64,000 nt of DNA from Lagopus muta (GCF_023343835.1 NC_064439.1:42277508-42341507); one strand, 5' to 3'. Positions 23,801 to 38,800 are shown, numbered from the stretch's first letter. Notes: generated by a model not told the origin, from the letters alone. Numbers and translations: made by a program.

Positions 23801-26800
23801 CACATGAGTATGTTGTAGTCTTGTCTTGTACCAGTATCAGTACAATGTGCTTAGTTTTTATTCTCTAGAGGATATATGTACAGTAAATTACTGTTTTATT
23901 GTATGTCCCAGTTCTGGTGCTACTAGCTTAGTCCTTATCACAGAATCACAGAATCACAGAGTTGTAGGGGTTGGAAGGGACCTCCAGAGATCATCGAGTC
24001 CAACCCCCTGCCAAAGCAGGTTCCCTACAGCAGGTTGCACAGGTAGGCATCCAGGCAGGTCTTGAACATCTCCAGAGAAGGAGACTCCCCCACCTCCCTG
24101 GGCAGCCTGTTCCAGTGCTCCGTCACCTCACTGTAAAGAAGTTCTTGCGCATGTTTGTGTGGAGCTTCCTCTGCTGCAGTTTCCAGCCGTTTCCCCTTGT
24201 CCTGTCTCCACTCACCACTGAAAAGAGTCCGGCCTCGCCATTCTGCCCCCCACACCTTAGATATTTATAGACCTGGATCAGGTCCCCTCTCAGTCTCCTT
24301 TTCTCAAGGCTGAACAGACCCAGTTCACTCAGCCTTTCCTCATAGGGGAGATGCTCCAGGCCCCTCACCATCTTTGTGGCCCTCCGCTGGACTCTTTCCA
24401 AGAGATCCCTGTCTTTTTTTGTACTGGGGAGCCCAGAACTGGAAGCAGTACTCCAGATGAGGCCTCACCAGGGCAGAGTAGAGGGGGAGGATCACCTCCC
24501 TCACCTAGCTTAGCTGATGTTTATATATACACATATATATCTTAAATAAGAGGCTTTGAAATTCCAGTGACTAAAATCTCAGTCACTCATAATCTCATAA
24601 AGGTTGGACAGCTTTGCATGTAATCTGCTATAGAAACATTTCATGTGAGACCTGGCATGAAGAACCATTCTTCCCTGAGAAAACAGCTGTGATACTTTTG
24701 GCTTTGCCTGTGCTGAGTGTTGCAGCCATGAAATAGAAGTTAATGTTGGGAAGGAGAGTACCAGGAGGTGTCTGACAAGAGGAGGCTTTACCATGTGCTG
24801 GCAGATGGAGGGCATCTGCACTACAGCTGCTGTACATGGGTTAATGGCTTTATTATGGCTGTATGTACTCAAACCAGGCAAAAGGAGAATGACTGGGGCC
24901 GGGGGGGGGGGGGGGGAGGGAGGGAGGGAACCCTTGGTTCTTGGAATTGTGCGTGACAAAACATGGCTTTCCCCAGGTCCTGGGAAGCTTAAGGAAGATG
25001 TGGGAAAAGAGCAGATGTGTGTAGAGCTGCATCCTCTAATGTTCAAACTGGTGTGGGCTGTAACCAGTCAGACTGTAGCTGGTGACAGCCTTCGCTTGCT
25101 GCCAAAGGGAACTGAACCAATGGGCACTTTCCTTGCTATGTCTGCTGCAATGTCTCTGGGTGCCCCTTGGTGCTCTCTGGCCTCAGCCTCCACTTGAGGG
25201 CTCCTGAAAAAACTCAGACTGAGGGTTCCCTTTGTTCCGTGCCTACCTGTGCCACTAGGGTGTGAAGGAAAGGATGTTGGTTGTGCTGTACTTAGCTGCT
25301 GGCTGTTACATCAGAGCAAAACCTTTGGTTTCTGTATTAGGTAATGGTAGAGGTGAGCTGAATCTGGCCAATGTATGTAGTATTGGTGGGACCTGCCAGT
25401 TGAACAAACCTGCCATAACCTCTGGTAGATGTATGTTTTCATAGAATCAATAAGACCTCTAAGATCACCTAGTCCAACCACCAACCCACCCCACCATGCC
25501 CACTGCCCAAGTCCCTCAGTGCCACATCCACACGGTCCTTCAACACCTCCAGGGACGGTGACTGCACCACCTCCCTGGGCAGCCTGTGCCACTGCATCAC
25601 TGCTCTTTCTGAGGCTTTCTTGAGGCCATTCCCTCTCTCCCTATCGCTGTTACCTGGGAGAAGAGGCCAACCCCCATCTTGCCTCTTTTCAGGAAGCTGC
25701 AAAGAGTAATAATGTCTCCCCTGAGCTGCTTTTTTTCTATCACCTGCTTCTGAAAGCCCAGACTGCCAGTCCTGTGGGATGACAGATTTTCTTGATTTGT
25801 CTCATCATGGATAGAGAAGTCCCACTTGTGTCTGTTCTGCTGGCTGCCTCTGAATGACTGTGTCCCTCATGCTCTCCCAAGGAGAGCATGAGACGGTTTG
25901 CTTGAAGCTGTGCCTTTTGATTTCTTGAGGGATAAAGGGAGTGTGGTCAGAAGGAGAGAGCGGCTACTCAAAGTTGGAGCAAGGACTTATTTTGAGCAGC
26001 ATGATGATGCCAGTGTTTCAGAGCTGCCCCTGACTGTCCTGTGTCCATGAACGGAACTGGGCGATTCGCGTATGAGGATGGGTAAACGGTGAGTGGAAAT
26101 GTGACCTACAGTTCCGCAGCAGAGAGACAAAGATGTTGGTGGGTTGTTTGGAATGGGAGGAACCACAGATTGTGAAATGTGCTTCTCCATGTTGGTTAAC
26201 CTGCGCCAAGGCTGGAGAACTGCACAGACATGCTCCAAGATGTCATCCTCTCACTGCCTTACGTTAACGCAGGGATAAGCTGTGTAAGCAAACATCCCTT
26301 TGATCAGAGGAGGCTCCTGCAGTGACTTGTATGGTGCCTTTGTGTTTCTGGTGCCAGGGTGGTAGTGTCTTGTACAGACCCACATCTCTTAGTTTTATGC
26401 ATTGTACAGGGGCTCACATCCAGTGTGCAAAGAGGACTTGCTGAGTTTCACTTCCTACCTCAATTGAAACAACAGAAGTTAAATAACCAAAAAAGAAAAA
26501 AATAAAAACAAGCAGCCCAGAGTCAATGTTCTCCCTTCTGTAATTACAGACAAACTTGCCAAATCCCAAAGTGTCTTTTTTTCCACTTCTGGTGAAAAAA
26601 GCTTCTTGTAAAAATGTCTTTCACACATGAGTTATGAGTGCCTCAGTGAGCCATCTGAAAAGGTTCTATAGAAAGGAATAGAAGTACTGAAGCTTGAGTA
26701 ATGACATAGTTATTTTTGAAGTCAAGATACTTTATTCCTGTGAGGTGCTGCAAATTAACTTACTTAACCACTTCTGAGTGAGCAGTCTTACTGCCCTTGG

Positions 26801-29800
26801 GGACTGGCAGAGCTCAGCTGAACTGTGCTAGGATGGCTCAAGACACTGCCACCTTTTTCCCTGGTAAGAAGGCAGTAGGGTGCATGACATCTCAACTGCT
26901 GTGTCCTCACCCTGCACTGGTGCCAGTGCAGCCCCCTGTGAGGTGAATGGACTGTGTCATGGTGGCAGAGGAATGGGTGCCAGGTGCCATCTCTAGGCTG
27001 GAGATCCTGCCGCAACACTTAGCAGCAGCCCCTACATGTGTATAAGCTTTGCAGCTTTCAGCTTTAACTTCCTGGGTGATTCCATGAAAACAATTCCTTA
27101 CAAAAAATGGTCCTCCAATCTTGCGTTGGAGGATGGGTGATCATTAAGCAATAAGCAAAGTAGGTAGTTTGCATTTTAAATGTAAACAAAATCCTATTTG
27201 CTTTAGAAGGTTGAGCTCACAGCAACAGGGCTGGCTGCACTATGTGCTGGTGATCTCCATTTGCTGCTTACAGCTCTGTCCAGTAGTTGAGTAGAGTTCA
27301 ACAGAGTGTGCTTTGTAGAATCATAGAATCACAGAGTGGCTTGGGTTGGAAGGGATCTTAAAGACCATTTGGTTCCAGCCCCCCTACCATGAGCAGGGTG
27401 TGTGGCTAACTTGAAGCACTTAAAGAAGGCAACTGCATGGGTAGGCATCTCAGTTGGGTTTGGAGCAGCTGACCGTGGCCACTCAGGTGCAGTAGATGAA
27501 CTGGACATCTGGACCAAAACCTAGAAGTATTCAGTAAGGCAGCTAGAATATGGCTCAAGTCATCAAATTGTTATTTGCCCTTCAAAGTATTTTATGACTC
27601 ATTTTATGACAAGTTGGAGTTGACAGTGCAATGAAAATTGTCAGGGGCTCCAGGGAAATGGCTGTGAGAGGTAGCACCTCCTCGCTGAGCCATAAGGGCA
27701 TTGAGTTGGGATGCAGGAGCTGTCCCCATCATGTCCCTGTGCTGTCCTCCTGTCACGGAGCACCGGGTTGGTTGAGGCCATGCCCAAGGAAGTGAGTGGA
27801 GAGCATTCAGAGCCCTGGGTAGAGCAGGGGCTGGGATCCAGATGCTTCATATCCGCAAAGAGCCATGCAGTCGCTCGCCTCCCTCAGCTGTCTCTGGTAG
27901 TGAGTGGTGTCTGAGTCAGCCTGATCCAGCTGTTTGTCTTGTTAAGAATGGCTGAAGTTGGTGACTTCTGTCAGTTCTGGTTTTTTTGGTCTGTCTGGTT
28001 GGTCTTAGTTGTCTTTTTTTTGTTTTGTTTTGATTGTTTGACTCCGTAAATTGAAGTCACACAAAACAATCATCCATAGATCCTTATGGATAAATAGCTG
28101 CAATAAAGCTCAGTCATTCAGATCTCAAGAGGTGACTACTGGTTGGACTCTGTTCTTCTGTTCTGTTTGGCAAGGCACTGTGCACAGCTATAAATCACTG
28201 TTCTGCCAAGTCCTTTCCTTGTACGTACACTCATGCACGTGCTCTCTGTGAGCACCACTGGCTCTGCTACCCTCCAGCTTATCTTCTGCATTGCACAGGA
28301 AAAATATTTGAGACTTCCAAAATAAATGGGTAATTAGTGTTTATTACAGCTAAGCTGAATTCTGCAGAATAATCTCACTTGTTTTACACTACACAGTTTG
28401 TTTCTAAATCGAAAAATCATGCTGTTGAGTAAAATCTGACTGGGGTGCATTGATGGGGAGATGAGCATTATGGAGTGATAAAGGGATGCTGTGATGAGAC
28501 AATTGTGGAGACACAGTCCAAAATGAGGATAAGCAGTAGTGGTGTCTGATTGCAGCAGGACAATGCAGATTAATATTTGGTCAGCTGAAGAAATAGTCAA
28601 GGAAGGCCACAGAGCTGTGATCGTGTAGAGGAAAATATTTTCAGACAGGCATTAGCCTGTGAACAACCTCCATGCAGGGCAGCTCAGAGCTGGAGGCTTC
28701 ACCTCTGACATCTTCTAGCCCAACAATTTCGTCACTGTGCAGAGTGGACCTAGCCTTGGTAATGCTTTTCCTTTTTGCAAATATCCTGTGTGTCATCTGT
28801 GCAGAATTAACAAGGTGTGGAAATTCCTTCGTTACGAGAAATGTGGATGGTTGCTGGTAATACAAATAGGAAGCATGTAGTGGGAATCATAGAGACAGAT
28901 CAGGGTGAGTCATGAGGAGACTCACCAATGCTTATAAAAGCTCTGCTGTAGTCTCTATTCTGTTCTGTATGTGGCTATACTTTGGGGTTTTAGCCATTTA
29001 ATCTTTTTCTTTTTAATTTTAGTGACCTTTGAGATCACCAGATGTATTCTCTTCCTGCATGATTCTTTTTCCCCAGTTTGCCTACAAAAATGAGATCTGA
29101 TAGTTTGATGTAACTTAGCACATCACTAGTAGCTGAATGCTGTTGATATTACAGCACAGTGCTCTCAGTTCTCTGACCAAATGGATTACTGCGGGGTTTT
29201 GTTTTAGCAAGCTGTTTGTGCAGTTACCTGCCATAGTGCCTGGCCATGTGTGCATCTCCAGCAGGTAGCTCCACTGAACCTAATGGGGTGTACAGCCTGC
29301 ACGAGTGTGCAAGAGAGAAGACACTTTTGTCCATAGGTATTAACTACTGGTAATGGGCTATTAGCACTTAATATCTGAATGGCATAAACATCCATAAAAT
29401 GGATGACTCTCATGATCAATAAGTGCAGTAAAATACAAACAAACGTACAGTGCTATGGAAAAATACTCAGGCCTAGTCTGGAAGTAGCCATTTCTGTTCT
29501 GGAAGCTGTTTTGCCTTGAAGAGAGAGGAGGAACAGCAGCTGTTTTCTTTACCTCACCTCTAGGAAGCTACCTCTGTGATGGCTGTGTGTGTGTTGGGAC
29601 TTCATTGCACAAGGGAAATTTCTGTCTCCTGGGTCCCCTTTACCTGCTGCACGCCAGGCTCTGCGTTGTGCTGGGGTGCACAGCACTGCTCATGGTTCAG
29701 CTGGTGCATCACAGCAGCCTTCTGCATGATCCCTTCTTTATTTCCCTCATATCGTCTCATCTTTTTATGACTGTTAATATTATTTTTTTCCACAGGAAAA

Positions 29801-32800
29801 TTCAGATTGAGAAGTGCTCTGAAAGCATTTCTAAAGCAGGAACGCAAGTGTCACTTGTTCTTACCTTTGGCTGGGGAGTTGGTGTAAGCTATCAGGTCAG
29901 AGCTTAAAAGCTGTAGGAAGGTTAATAAGTGACCTGATTTTTCACTAGTGGTATAGAGGGCTGATAAAGTAATTGCTACAGGTAAGTGCAGAAATTTGGC
30001 AAGCCTCTTTACTTGTGTCCTTTTTTGTTTAAAACCTTTGATCCTGACAGCAGATTACATGGGTTTTTTCTGGAGCTTGACTCCAAAAAGGCCTACAAGT
30101 CCAGAAGAGGCTCAAGGCACCAAAACTCAAATAAAAGCACGACTGGGTATCATTTTGAGCACCTTCTTTTTGTCTTGCACTCCCTAACCATGGGGCTTTG
30201 ACACGTGCAGACCTAAAGCTGCAGTGGCAGCACAGGAGAGCCCACAATGAAGGCCAGGCCGTGCAAAACCAAATAGCTGGCTGTAAAAATCCAGAGGTGC
30301 TAAAAGGGAGATTTAAAAGCACAATAGATTGTTTAGCAGGAACTCAAATTTTAGTCTCCACAGTTTGCTGAGAGGAGTGATTTGAGTCTGCCTGAATATC
30401 CAGTCAGTGCCCCTTAGTGCCTTGCACTCTGTGTGTGTGTATTTGGTAGGTAGTCATACCTGGGCCACGTGCTGCTAAACCACTTCCCATGCAGTGCTTA
30501 TCCTGTGGCTCCAGTGCTTTGTGTGAGGGCTGCTCCTGCGTTCAGCAATGATTGAAGATGGCCTGAGGTCTCTGAACACTACTGGGTTCTTCATGTGCTC
30601 CCCGAAGCTGTGGGATGTGCTCCCCAGAGCTGTGGGATGTGCTCCCCAGAGCCGATGGCTGTGTCAGGTGTGAAGAGGTATCTGGGCACACACAGCCAAC
30701 CCAAGGCCTCAGGTGCTGTATTTACTGCTAAGGGCCTTCAGGGAATGAGCTGGAGGGCAGGAGAGAACCATGCTCACATGCACCCATTGGCCAGCGTTCT
30801 CGTACCCAAAACTGTTCTGTGGGGGCAGATATTCCTCACGTTAGTGCTTCTTCCTTGCCTAGAGGATCAGAAGGCTTTCCAGCAGGGCAAGCAAAGCTGT
30901 ACAGTAGCTAATGAGGTTTTAGTAACTAGGAATGATTAAACATCTTAACAGGTGGCCATTGGTCTGAGCACTTGGTCTGTTTTGGCATCACCAGAGTACC
31001 TCGTCCGACCTGCAGGAGTTGTTGAGGTTGACACTTGCAGAAGTGATCCTCCACAGATTGCATTCATGCCTCTCTGGGCACATGCAGCAGGTGGATTTCT
31101 GTGCTGGGGGAGCTGCAGGTATTTTATAGAGATCCAGCACTCAAGACTTACGAGACAGGTGTAAATGCTCCCTGTGATAGCATGGTGTCTCTGTAGATGT
31201 GTGGTGATGCTTGTGCGTGCTAGTAACACAGCACTTCTATCCTTTTTTTTTTCTTCCTTAGCTTCCTTCACAATCTCCCTTCATGCAGTGGACAACATCA
31301 CAGTTACAATTAAAATGAAACCTGGTGTTTTACCTGTCTGTCTAATTCGTGTAAAAAATGGACCCAGGTTTGAATTGAAGATAAGACCAGGGGAAAATGT
31401 GACTTTAACCTTCTCTTGTAACACTCCTGAGAAATATTTCACGATGGAAATTCAGAAGAATATTGGTAAGACATGTTTCTATTTTGTTTTCCTCAGAGGT
31501 GATTTTCTTCCAATAAAACCTGCTTGCTTTTTTTTTTCCCCCTCCCTGTTACTGTATCAAGCTATTGCCTACATTCTTGTCTAGGAAAAGAACTTTGGAT
31601 GCTGATAGACAGCCTTGAATTACTGAAACTACTCAAGTTTGAGTCTGTATTTCTGTCTGGCAAAATGAATGTTAGCTCATTGGTTTTTGAAAACGAGACT
31701 TCATTGCATCAGTTGCTTTCTGACATCCCTTCTCTTGCAGTTTCTAACCTTTCAAAGGAGTGCTCTGTCAAAAACCTTTGAGCATTGATAATAATGTCAT
31801 GCGTCTTATTCAGTGAATGTCTTGATTGTGTCTGTATGGACAAGACAAACATTATTATGTTATGTATTGTAGGAGTTGTGTTTCCTTATATTAAATGAAT
31901 GGTTCTGAGGACAGGAATCTGAAAATTTGAAATTCTTGGAAGTAAACCTGTATTTGTTTTGAATGTAATAGCTATTCTATGTCTGTGTGGTAATATATTC
32001 TTTAGTGGCATGAGCATGTACTATTTATCAACTGGACCCCAAACTTCATTTGGCAGTCAGGTTTTGATTATATCTTCTTTATTTTTCAGTTGATGTTCAG
32101 GCCTTGTTATAAAGACAGTTCTTTTCATGCTTGGGGGTTTTATTCATGCAAATAGTAATATTCATAATATTTTATGATACATATTGGTAATATATGGTTG
32201 TTTTGTGTTTTCTTTTAAGCTTAGATATAAAATATGATTCATTTTCCAGCTTAAAGTACTGCTAAGTTGGATTTTTCTGATGAAAGTTCTCTAGGTTCTC
32301 TTTGAAGTATTTTGTTGACAGTTTTTAATCACTTTTGCATAATCTAGGCCCCAGGTTCTTATCAGTGCACCAAGGAAATGAAGGTACTGTTCACAGCAAG
32401 TAATGGAAAACATAACGATTTGACAGGCATTGTATCACTATTCTGAGTACAGTGGCTTAAAATCAGCTCTCTAGATTCATTATTTCCATCTCTCTTAATG
32501 TTGAATTCCTCCCTTTTGTTTATTTAGTTCTCTGTTGACTACATACCTTCTAAATTCTTCAGCAAACAATGAAGAATGAAATGCCCTCTGTTAGTCAAGC
32601 TGGCTCATTTGTAAAAGCAAGTTTATCCTGTCTACTCAAAGGGACAGGAGTCCTGTTTGAAGACAGGACTTATAGGAGTGGTATGTCTTTGAATCTGTGT
32701 AGAATAAAAGTTAAGTGCAACTTAAAAATATATATATATATATATAAATACTGAAGAAGTTTAAAGAAACAATGAAACGGAAAGTAACATACCTCATTTA

Positions 32801-35800
32801 CTTGCTGATTTTCTACAGTGTATCATGGCTGTTCTCTTCCTGCATTTCAGACTGTGTATCAGGCCCGTGTCCCTTTGGAGATGTTCATCTTTACCCACCA
32901 GGGCTACCTCGCCTTAACAGGACTTTCATCTGGGACGTGAAAGCGAGTACAAAAGCTGGACTTGAGCTGAAATTTTCTGCCCCATTAAGACAGATTCAAC
33001 CAGGAGAGGTGTGTCCAGATTTAGTTAGCTACAGCATCAACAGCTGCATTGATGCAGCCACGGTCAACATTGGCACCTTCTGCAGAAATGGCTCGGTGTC
33101 TCGTGTCAAACTGCTTGGAGGAGTCATCTTGTCTCTGCACCTCCCTTGGAACTTGACTCTCACAACCTCAGGCTTTAACATTGCCAACAGATCTTCCATA
33201 AAACGTAAGCGTGGAGGAGTTTATTGTCCCGTTTCCTTCCCCATGCAGTCCTCTTTTAGAGAAGGTGGTGGTGGTTAGTTTGTGTTCAGTAGCTATTCCT
33301 CGTCTAGGATCGAAGTGTCTCAGTAGTTTGGCTGTTCAGTGGTTATGCAAACTGTTGTGTTGCTGCTTTTGGTGCAATCTCTTTAAACTTCCTAAAACTT
33401 AAACGTAACAGCTTTCTTGCTTTATGTGAGACTAGATAGCATAACTAGAGTGAGTTGCACCGTGTAATCATATTTCTTTATTTTTAAATAAAGCCTCCTT
33501 GACTTGCTTGTGTTTCTGATGTCTCTCTTCAGGAGAGGAAGGTGGGAAAAGGGGAGCCAATGCCTGGAGGGCACATGAGTGCCTAAATGCAGATATCTGT
33601 TTCAACCTGTGCAGTAACATAACAGGTTGTGTAATAATCTTTTAAAAATACCTGAAATGTGTGTAGTAGTTAATGGATTACTCTGTGATCCGATGACAAA
33701 CCTTCATTCAGGGTTTTTCTTGAGCTTTAATTGACTTGTGTGACTGCCATCAGCTGTAGGCCAGATCTAGGTTTGTGTTTGCAGAACGCAATAACAAAAA
33801 ATAAGATTTGTCACTGCTGCTCTGGTGTGGCACTGTTGAGACATTCAGAAAGGTGAGGGGTGGCACTCCTTGCAGTTGCTCATAGTTACTGGCTAAAGCA
33901 AGGTTGTAATCTTTGCATACATAGCTCTGCTCTGCCAAGTGCTGGGATTCATCCAAGTCCAAGTTATGTCACACCATCTCTGTGGTTCTCATTCATGTTT
34001 TATCATGCATATTTGAGGCTCTGTGCTGGAGCCCTCTTTTTAGAACTCCAAAGTTTTTGGACTGAGAGCTCTGTGCTGATTTAAAAGCTGTTGTATTTGT
34101 TTTGTGAAATGTGGTGAAGCAGTATTAGTGGAAGCAGTAGTCAAGCTTCATGATTGCTCTCGTTAAGCCAGGACTGGAAGTGATGACTAGGATCTTTCCT
34201 TTTCAAAAAATATAGGCCCATCCATGTGTTTGATAGGTAAACCCACTACACTGAAAATGCAGTGTGAGCACATCCCTTTCCTCTTCTGTAATTGAAGGTA
34301 ATACCATTAACTCCAGTATGTGTTTTAGTCTGGCATTTTTGTAATAACCTAACCTGGAACTGCAGTGGATGAGCTCGCTGTCAAATAAGAGTATGCAGCT
34401 GCTGCAGTGCTACATATGCTGGTGTGTTGTCTCCAATTGCTAATAGTCTTCATGATTCTTTTCTTCCATCTTAGGGTTATGCATTATTGAATCCACTCTG
34501 AAGGGGGAGTCTTCCATCATGTTGATGTCCCCAAACTATCCCCTGGGCTTTCCAGAAGATGAGCTCATGACATGGCAGTTTGTAGTCCCTTCCAACATGA
34601 GAGCGAGTGTGTTTTTCCACGATTACAGCCTTTCCAATTGCGAAAGGAAGGAGGAGAGGGTGGAGTATTACATACCTGGCTCTGTCAGTAATCCTGAGGT
34701 GTTTAAGCTGAGTGACAGCCAGCCTGCCAATATTGCTGGCAGCTTCAACCTGTCTCTGCAGGGCTGTGATCAGGATGCCCAGAACCCAGGCATCCTTCGC
34801 TTGCTCTTCCAAGTCGTCGTTCAGCACCCTCAGATTGATGAGAGTGAGTACTGGTTTGTTCCTTCAGCCTCTCTCTGCATTCATTACTTTTTCCTTCTGC
34901 AGACACAACCTGGCTCTGTTGCTTTTGTTCATAGACATTTAGTCTGAGCTCCACGAGGAAGAGAAGAGTGCTTTCGTCATTGCTTTTTTTGAACTTTGAG
35001 CCCTCCTTTAGTTAAGGAGGTGGCTTGCTGAGCAGAACTGAGGCCTGCATTACTTTATTTGCTACTGGCTACTGTAACAGGAAGATGAATGGCAATACTG
35101 AGCTTTGCAATTTGCAGCAGGGTCAAAATGTCCATTGTAGGTTTTATACTGTATCTTGTAAATGGAGATTCCTTTCCTTTTCCAGCATGTACACCATGTA
35201 ACTGAGAAATGCCTTTAAGATCTGTGATATCAGACCTCGCACTCTTAATAAACAAAATTAAACATAGGGCAGCATTTCCTCGAGGCTGTGTTCTCTCCAT
35301 CGGGATCCGATCCAATTATCTTGCAAGAACCTTCTTGATTAAATTGTCCAGGCCTGTGTGTCACCTCACAGTCTCCTGTCAAAGGTTCTGCAGCATCCCA
35401 ACACTCTCATCCTCCGTCCTTTATCTGTCTAGTCTGTATCTGTTCACAAACAGCAAATCCTCCTTTGTGTACATTTATTGTATTACATCTCGGAAGCCAG
35501 ACAGAGAGAAAACATTGCATTCAGTTAATCACCTTTATCTCTGCTCTACTCTGGAAAGCAAAGAATCATTTTAATGTATTTATAGCCAAGATAATAACCA
35601 TCTAAAAAATAAATTTTAAAAAAAGCTTGTTGTTTATTTAATGAAGTGCAAGCAATAAACTTCTTGGATTTGAGAAAGAGCAGTGGCTTCTCTAGGGATT
35701 TCATGAGTTATTTTCGTTATGTAAGTTCCATCAAAGATTCAAATTCAGCCCTCAGGACCATATTGAAGCTTATCTTGTGTGTCGTGTGCAAGTTAAGCAT

Positions 35801-38800
35801 GGTTCTTATTAAAAATGCATCAGTATCTACACGTTCTCAAAGCTTCCCAAACATTTTGGTATTCCACAGCTGTCTGTGATGCTTGTCGTTAAGGGGAAAA
35901 TTCAGCTATTTTCCAATCAAAATAACTTTTCAGTCTCATCTTGAGTTTAGCTGCTGAAAACACCTGAAGAATGAATAACCCTGTGGTGAAAATCCCAGGT
36001 TGTTTGCTTGATTGTGGCAATGACCTGAACATTTCTAACTTGCTGAGGGGTGTGTTCTATCTTCTCATCTGTCAATAATGAAGTTCTGGTCTCAGTACTT
36101 ACCCAGTAGGGTAGACCACTAATGAGTGTCCTCCAGACAAACTTTATGCTGCTGATCACAAACCTTTCAAGCTCAGCAGTTGAGCAGTTTGTAGTCCACA
36201 TCACTGTCCACTTAGCTAGTCTATATCAGTGTGTTTGGGAATATACATTATGGGAGATGTGCAACTCAACTTTTGCAAGGCTTTTGAGACCAATAGCCAC
36301 TGCTCTTGCCTCATCCACCAAGCCAGCCCTGTTGATCTAGGGGGGGTGTCGCATTGCCTAAGTGTGGCTTCCTTTTCCTAAATGCATGCTGACTAGACCT
36401 GATCACTTTCTTGTCTTCTGTGTGTCTGGAAGTTGTTTCTGTACTATTGCCTTCTCAAGATTTCTGATGAAAATATCAAGGCACTTTCTGAGAAATCTAA
36501 CAAATCTAACATAGCTACTATGGAGCTCCACTATTTGTATTATAGCCTCACCTGTTCAAAAGGGACGAGCTTACATCACCCCATTACAACTGAAAAGTAG
36601 TCAGGGAATAATGTAAAGGCTTAAACTTAACTGGAAGAGTAATATGATACTATCTGAGTTTTTATTCCATGGATAGAAAGAAGTAAATAATGTTTTCTTA
36701 GTTAGAAATAGCTTTAGCAGCTCCTTGCCTAATGGTGTGAGAAGAGATGGAAGCAATTCTCCTTCACACCAGCAATTGCTCTGAGATGTTTGTCGTTGCA
36801 GATGTCACTCACGTGGTTGACCTCAGCAAAGAACGGAATATGACTGTAACAATACACTTTGAAGGGTGGCCCAGGAGAACCCCGCTCGTATCGGAACCGA
36901 TGTGCCTGATCTGCAAGGATCCTCGCACTTGTGACCGAGTTCTGACCTTGGCCTCTGGCGCCACCTACAAGATTTCCTTTCTGTGCAAGGACTTATCCCA
37001 CCTGAGGATCACAGCCGAGAAGGGCATAAGTATGACAAAAGTGGCTTAATCTTGTTTCCTAGAGGATGTTGCTGTGTGCTTTTCCCCGCTGCTCAGCTGA
37101 ACCTCGTCTCTCGCTTTCTGAGAGACAATGGTGTGTGTTGAAAATCAGGTGTTGGCCGGATGGAGATGGGCACAATGAATGTGGAGATGACCTTGTTACT
37201 CACTGCAGCGTCCTGCTTTTAAAAATAGGAGCTGCATTGCTATTAGTAGAAGGGAAATGACAAAGATGTGGAAGAATCTTCTTACTGAAAACTGTGAAAT
37301 ATGGAAACAGAGCAGGAGAAGCCATAAATCAGTCCAGAACGTGTGGGAGCAAGGCAACCATCAGGAATGCATCTTGTGCTGTTTATATATTCTGGAAAGT
37401 CCTGTACCAAATGAATGCTTTTTACTGCTAGTAGAAAAAGTTTTAAGGTGTAGATCTGTACCTTAGCTAGTTTGCAACTGTGTCCCAATAAGCAAGCAGT
37501 ATAGCAGACGTGATTTCCCATTTTGCATATGTTTGTATCTGTACATTTCTTTGGTGCACCCTTTAAAGGAATCCTCTTAAACTACAAGCCATACATATGT
37601 TTGGTAAAGTTTAATAAGAGAAGATGTCTATTCGGGTAAATTCTTATCTGGATCTGTAACACAGATGTAATAGGACTCTGTGGTTACTATGGTATATCAG
37701 AATCTCTGGTATATCATTGGTATATACACTATACATTGGTATATATACTCTGGTATATTATTGCTTTTCCTAAGTACTTCCTCTGCTAGAAAAAAATGCA
37801 ACTGTTTTGACTTGTCTTTGTGATTACAGGCTGTGTGGGGAGTCTTCGGTGGTGTGGGAGCAGGATCTATTCCCTTTCAGTGCCCAAGACTATCACCCAA
37901 TTGCCAGTCCAACTGCATAAATTTATTTGGAGGCTCATAGCTCCCGAACTGATCAATATAGAAATCACATCTCCGTCCTTGAAACTGCGGCAACACCTCC
38001 CAGAGCAGAGCTGCAACACAAGCTACAGCTATAGCATTTTTAGTGCCACCCCGGAGACAGAGATGAATGTTGGTATATTCTGCCCTGGTGGAGCCATTGA
38101 AAAGATTCAGTTGAGGAATAATATCACCATATCTTTAAAAACATTTGGTAAAGGTTTCGTCAATGAGTCTAATCATCAAGATCTGAAAATGTCTTTCGTG
38201 CCACATATTAAAGGTAAGGTAACGTTTTGTGCATCTTTACCCCATTGCTGGATCTTTCAGTACGTTTATTAGAACACATATGAACAAATAGAAATAAGAA
38301 TTCAATTCTCTAGAGTCTAGGCCTGGAGTCATTAATTGAACTGATCTTTGTCTGAATGAGTGAGGTGGCTTATTTCTGCAGGAAGGAAAGATTTGTGCTG
38401 TAGGTGGTTGAGGGGAAATTCTGCAGATATGTCTGTATGATTACTGTATCATTACTGATACAGAGGAGATGATAGGTGAATTGTATTGCTGGTAATGACA
38501 TAGAATATGGAAATATACTTTATAAGTGATGGTTTTTTGTTACAGAGAAGAAAGTCTATATAGTTTTACATGTTGGAAGATAAAGCTTTAAAAACATATA
38601 ATGAAACTAACCAAGTTTTCATGCCTGTATACATTTGCTTTCTTACAGACGAGTGTACTTTTACTGTGAGTCCAAATTCAAAAGCTAAAACCTACTTACA
38701 GACTCCCAACTCACTTTATGGTCTACCCCCTTACGTCTCCATCTCCTGGTACGTCATTGTGCCCAGTCAGCAAGTTGCCCGCCTGGGGTTCTCCACGGAC

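Larger units (their letters stand above)
20896..31261 (+). other. CDCP1: CDCP1 intron 1
   Basis: A 10.4-kb intron from G|GTAGGG to TTCCTTAG. It holds a GAT/GGT-rich simple repeat just after the donor, three antisense CR1 fragments (23938, 25438, 27318), a G-rich run at 24894-24928, a perfect hairpin at 25866-25892 and a 22-bp tandem repeat at 30594-30660. No further exon was recognised. Long first introns often carry enhancers, but none can be identified by eye. Confidence 0.85.

Noticed and set aside
31165-31261. ORF beginning at 31165 that runs into CDCP1 exon 2
   Set aside because: The upstream part precedes a polypyrimidine tract and AG acceptor; exon 1 with its signal peptide supplies the true N-terminus.
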